DNA from: Pseudobacillus wudalianchiensis
Lineage (GTDB): Bacteria > Bacillota > Bacilli > Bacillales > Domibacillaceae
Assembly: GCF_001685015.1 (NCBI RefSeq)
Contig: NZ_MAYT01000012.1
Span: 229,269-293,268, forward strand
Reading direction: 5' to 3'
DNA: 64,000 nucleotides
Below, piece after piece: positions 61,049 to 64,000 of the stretch (position 1 is its first letter; each line of letters starts with the position of its first letter). The notes below the pieces were generated by a model. That model was not told where the DNA came from and made no database searches. It saw only the letters and a program-made list of their open reading frames with translations. The position numbers and the translations under genes were made by a program.

Positions 61049-62155
61049 ATGAAAGTTTGTCACCTAACCTCAGTACATGGGCATTCGGATACACGAATTT
61101 TTATTAAAGAGTGCCGATCCTTAGTAGAGGCAGGATATGAAGTGCATTTTATTGTGCCAGGTGTAGTTGCTTCTATTATTGATGGAGTTCATATGCATGG
61201 AGTAATTAAAGAAAAAGGTAACCGCTTAAAGAGAATGACAAAAACGGTTGATCAAGTTTTGAAAAAGGGATTAGAGATAAATGCTGATATATATCACTTT
61301 CACGATCCAGAGCTTATCCCAGTTGGTTTGAAATTGAAAAAAATCGGAAAAAAAGTAATCTATGATGCTCATGAAGATGTGCCGAGACAAATCTTAACGA
61401 AAGAGTGGTTACCAGCATATATCCGTAAACTTGTCTCGAAATCATTTGAGCAGTTTGAAAACAAAGCTTCGAGGAAATTTGATACAGTTTTAGCTGCTAC
61501 TCCACATATTAGAGATCGTTTTCTAAAGTTAGGATGCAAAGCTCAAGATGTTAATAATTATCCTTTGTTGGGAGAATTGAAAAACGAAAGTACTCTTTGG
61601 ACAGACAAAGAAAATGCTGTTTGTTATGTTGGTGGGATTACATTTGTGCGTGGTATTTATAAAATGGTCGAGTCTTTAAGTCTAACCGATAACATTCATA
61701 TGTTACTAGGTGGAAAATTTGCAAATTCCGCAGAAAAAGAAATAGTACAGAAAATGAATGGTTGGGCTAAAGTAAAAGAGTTAGGTTTTTTAAGTCGTGA
61801 AGAAGTAAAAGAGGTATATAGAAAATCAAAGGTTGGAATGGTTGTTCTGCATCCCATGTTGAACTATATAGATGCGCTTCCAGTAAAGATGTTTGAGTAC
61901 ATGGCAGCAGGCATACCAGTCATTGCTTCTGATTTTCCTTTATGGAAAGGAATTATCGAAAGAAATCAGTGTGGTCTTTGTGTAGATCCCTTAGACTCGA
62001 AAGAAATTGCCCAAGCAATCCAATGGTTAATTAAGAATCCGGAAAAAGCTGAAGAAATGGGGAAAAATGGGCGCAAAGCGGTAGAGACGGAATATAACTG
62101 GGAAACAGAAAGTAAAAAATTAATAGCTATTTATGAAGAGTTATTACAAAAATAA
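61049..62155 (+). CDS. glycosyltransferase family 4
   Basis: This 368-residue GT-B enzyme has an N-terminal MKVCHLTSVHGHSDTRIF donor-site loop, YHFHDPELIPVG, and a C-terminal VLHPMLNYIDALPVKMFEYMAAGIPVIASDFP carrying the E-x7-E motif. It adds a sugar to the growing lipid-linked unit. The ATG lies about ten bases after GGCGGAAGAAGG. Only one glycosyltransferase lies in view, so others must lie beyond the right edge. Confidence 0.87.
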   Translation: MKVCHLTSVHGHSDTRIFIKECRSLVEAGYEVHFIVPGVVASIIDGVHMHGVIKEKGNRLKRMTKTVDQVLKKGLEINADIYHFHDPELIPVGLKLKKIGKKVIYDAHEDVPRQILTKEWLPAYIRKLVSKSFEQFENKASRKFDTVLAATPHIRDRFLKLGCKAQDVNNYPLLGELKNESTLWTDKENAVCYVGGITFVRGIYKMVESLSLTDNIHMLLGGKFANSAEKEIVQKMNGWAKVKELGFLSREEVKEVYRKSKVGMVVLHPMLNYIDALPVKMFEYMAAGIPVIASDFPLWKGIIERNQCGLCVDPLDSKEIAQAIQWLIKNPEKAEEMGKNGRKAVETEYNWETESKKLIAIYEELLQK

Positions 62156-62173
62156 AAATGCAAGGGGTTCACT

Positions 62174-63286
62174 ATGAAAATCCAAATGCTAGATTTATCA
62201 GAACAATATCAATCAATGAGAGAAGAAGTCATTACTAAGCTTGATGAAGTAATGTCTTCTTCTCAATTTATTTTAGGAAGCAACGTAAAGAAGCTTGAAG
62301 AAGATGTTGCAAAATACAGTAATGTTAATTATGGAGTTGGAGTCGGAAACGGCAGTGACGCGATTCATATTGCCCTACAGGCAGGAGGGATAGAGGCTGG
62401 TGATGAAGTCATTACAACAGCATTTACCTTCTTTGCAACAGGCGGAGCAATTGCACGTGCTGGAGCGGTGCCTGTTTATGTTGATATTGACCCTATCACC
62501 TTTAACATTGATCCTTCAAAAATTGAAGCTGTTATTACAGAGAAAACAAAGGCAATTATTCCAGTTCATTTATACGGCCAAATGGCGGATATGGAAACTA
62601 TCAGAGATATTGCTGAAAAACATAATCTTATTGTTATAGAGGATGCAGCGCAAGCCATTGGTGCAAAGCAAAACGGTAAAAGTGTAGGGGAGCTTGGAAC
62701 AGCAGCTACATATAGCTTCTTCCCAACGAAAAACTTAGGTGCATATGGTGACGGTGGAATGATTGTAACGAATGATGAAGAACTTGCTGAAAAAGCGCGC
62801 GTCATTCGTGTTCATGGAAGTAAGCCGAAGTATTATCATCATGTGCTAGGCTATAATAGCCGCCTTGATGAGCTTCAAGCAGCCATTTTGAATGTGAAGT
62901 TTCCTCGTTTAAATGAATGGTCTAGTGCCCGTCGTGAAAGGGCTTCTTATTATACAAAAAGGCTAAATGAAAAATTAAGTGATATTCTTCAAACGCCGAT
63001 TGAAAAAGAGGGGAATTATCATGTATTTCACCAATATACATTGCGTGTCCCAAACCGTGATGAATTGCAGAGCTATTTAAAAGAGCAAGGGATTGCAACG
63101 ATGATTTATTATCTAATGCCTCTTCATATCCAGCCTGTATTTGAGGAGCTGGGTTATAAAGAAGGAGACCTTCCGGAAACAGAAAGAGCGGCAAAAGAAG
63201 CGCTTTCTTTGCCAATGTATCCAGAGTTAAAGCAGGAAGATCAGGACTATGTTGTTGAAAAAATTATTGATTTTTATTCGAAGTGA
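62174..63286 (+). CDS. DegT/DnrJ/EryC1/StrS aminotransferase, WbpE-like
   Basis: This 370-residue PLP enzyme of the sugar aminotransferase family has VGVGNGSDAIHIALQ (PLP phosphate binding), VIEDAAQAIGAKQNGK (PLP-ring Asp) and SFFPTKNLGAYGDGG with the Schiff-base lysine. Placed with WbpA-, WbpB- and WbpI-like genes, it most likely aminates C3 of the 3-keto uronic acid. The ATG is nine bases after AAGGGG. Confidence 0.88.
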   Translation: MKIQMLDLSEQYQSMREEVITKLDEVMSSSQFILGSNVKKLEEDVAKYSNVNYGVGVGNGSDAIHIALQAGGIEAGDEVITTAFTFFATGGAIARAGAVPVYVDIDPITFNIDPSKIEAVITEKTKAIIPVHLYGQMADMETIRDIAEKHNLIVIEDAAQAIGAKQNGKSVGELGTAATYSFFPTKNLGAYGDGGMIVTNDEELAEKARVIRVHGSKPKYYHHVLGYNSRLDELQAAILNVKFPRLNEWSSARRERASYYTKRLNEKLSDILQTPIEKEGNYHVFHQYTLRVPNRDELQSYLKEQGIATMIYYLMPLHIQPVFEELGYKEGDLPETERAAKEALSLPMYPELKQEDQDYVVEKIIDFYSK

Positions 63287-63297
63287 GGGAAGTGTAG

Positions 63298-64000
63298 ATG
63301 AAGATATTAACGATTGCCGGTACCCGCCCGCAATTAGTGAAGGTAGCCCCTGTTTCGCGTGAATTACGTAAGCATGCGACAGAAGTATTAATTAATACAG
63401 GCCAACACTATGATTACAATATGGCTGGGATTTTCTTTGATGAACTGGGCATACCAAAGCCGGATTATGATCTAGGCATTGGTTCAGCTTCGCACGGCAA
63501 ACAGACTGGAGACATGCTAACAGCAATTGAAGAAGTTATATTTAGTGAAAAGCCTGATGCTGTACTTGTATATGGAGATACAAACTCAACACTTGCAGGC
63601 GCTCTTGCTGCAAGTAAGCTTTATATTCCAGTCATACATATTGAAGCAGGCCTTAGAAGTTTCAATAAAAAGATGCCTGAAGAAATTAACCGCATATTAA
63701 CTGATCATGTGTCTACACTTTTATTTTCGCCAACTGAAATAGCTGTACAAAATCTTAAGAATGAGAACATTACTGAGAACGTTGTAAATGTTGGGGATGT
63801 TATGTATGACGCAGTGCTATATAATACCTCTATTGCCGAAGAGAAGTATAACCTTGCGCAGTTTGGTATAAAAGAAAAAGAATATATCCTTGCAACTATC
63901 CATCGTGCAGATAATACAGATTCAAAGGAAAAATTGACTGCTATTTTCAAAGCATTTGCTGGACTTGAGGAAACTATTGTTTTACCGCTTCATCCGAGAA
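63298..64000 (+). CDS. UDP-GlcNAc-type 2-epimerase, WbpI-like (3' end outside window)
   Basis: The frame is open from the ATG at 63298 (GAGGGAAGTGTAG upstream) to the window edge, 234 codons visible. It begins MKILTIAGTRPQLVKVAPVS; GTRPQ, rather than the GTRPEAIK of WecB, is seen in UDP-GlcNAc3NAcA 2-epimerases (WbpI). INTGQHYDYNM, VYGDTNSTLAGALAA, HIEAGLRSFNKKMPEEINR and TIHRADNTD are the usual active-site segments. It starts 11 bases after the aminotransferase and probably completes UDP-ManNAc3NAcA synthesis. Confidence 0.88.
   Translation, partial: MKILTIAGTRPQLVKVAPVSRELRKHATEVLINTGQHYDYNMAGIFFDELGIPKPDYDLGIGSASHGKQTGDMLTAIEEVIFSEKPDAVLVYGDTNSTLAGALAASKLYIPVIHIEAGLRSFNKKMPEEINRILTDHVSTLLFSPTEIAVQNLKNENITENVVNVGDVMYDAVLYNTSIAEEKYNLAQFGIKEKEYILATIHRADNTDSKEKLTAIFKAFAGLEETIVLPLHPR

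Noticed and set aside
1-64000. tRNA or rRNA genes and prophage
   Set aside because: No cloverleaf, rRNA segments, integrase or phage structural genes were recognised in the window.

Overview
The window looks like chromosomal DNA of a low-GC, spore-former-type Bacillaceae. Supporting genes and sites are a ComK homologue, a HemAT globin-coupled receptor, a YetJ/BI-1 protein, strong GGAGG ribosome binding sites with some TTG/GTG starts, a perfect Fur box, and an EAR-like leader RNA between a tyrosine-kinase/phosphatase module and an EpsC-type dehydratase. The species cannot be named from the sequence.

Region 1 (1-16500) is a surface-protein locus. It holds the tail of one surface protein, a degraded permease tail, and a large SLH-anchored protein with eight 66-residue repeats (2002-5193). 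An ORF-less group II intron (about 5316-5997) and two further free-standing group II 3' ends (domains V-VI, 6896-6968 and 9037-9112) follow. Each of the three 3' splice-site-like ends runs directly into a long open frame with no start codon, ribosome binding site or signal peptide: a helical surface module, a beta-helix/cadherin-like/lamin-tail-like protein, and an FN3 plus M30-type zinc metallopeptidase. All three frames begin in the same phase at AAY|AGC. This resembles the published alternatively spliced surface-layer intron C.te.I1 of Clostridium tetani and is the most interesting system here. The intron's 5' junction does not obviously fuse in frame to the upstream SLH gene, so the splicing products are open. 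A decayed SLH gene, an intact APC permease and a two-gene secreted-protein unit complete the region.

Region 2 (16500-26400) has a Fur-controlled DoxX gene, a minus-strand group of SLH/VWA, SLH and secreted proteins, a BI-1 protein, a proline/glycine-rich protein and a MarR-MFS pair. Region 3 (26400-48400) is mixed metabolism and signalling. It holds a DUF3311-symporter-M20 amidohydrolase operon with a LysR gene, divergent hemAT and EAL genes sharing TTGTACAA promoter elements with a CarH/LitR-like MerR-B12 regulator, a small sigma factor, comK, a macrodomain protein, speE, a cytosine/purine-type permease, an SLH-anchored GDSL hydrolase, a subtilase with an inserted domain, and another SLH protein.

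Region 4 (48400-64000) is a plus-strand exopolysaccharide or capsule cluster. It runs: chain-length modulator, BY-kinase, PHP phosphatase, EAR RNA, EpsC-like dehydratase, then WbpB-, WbpA-, Wzx-, acyltransferase-, deacetylase-, Wzy-, GT4-, WbpE- and WbpI-like genes. The WbpA/B/E/I set predicts a 2,3-diacetamido-uronic acid building block. The many SLH proteins imply a secondary cell-wall polymer that anchors them, but whether this cluster makes it cannot be told from the window.
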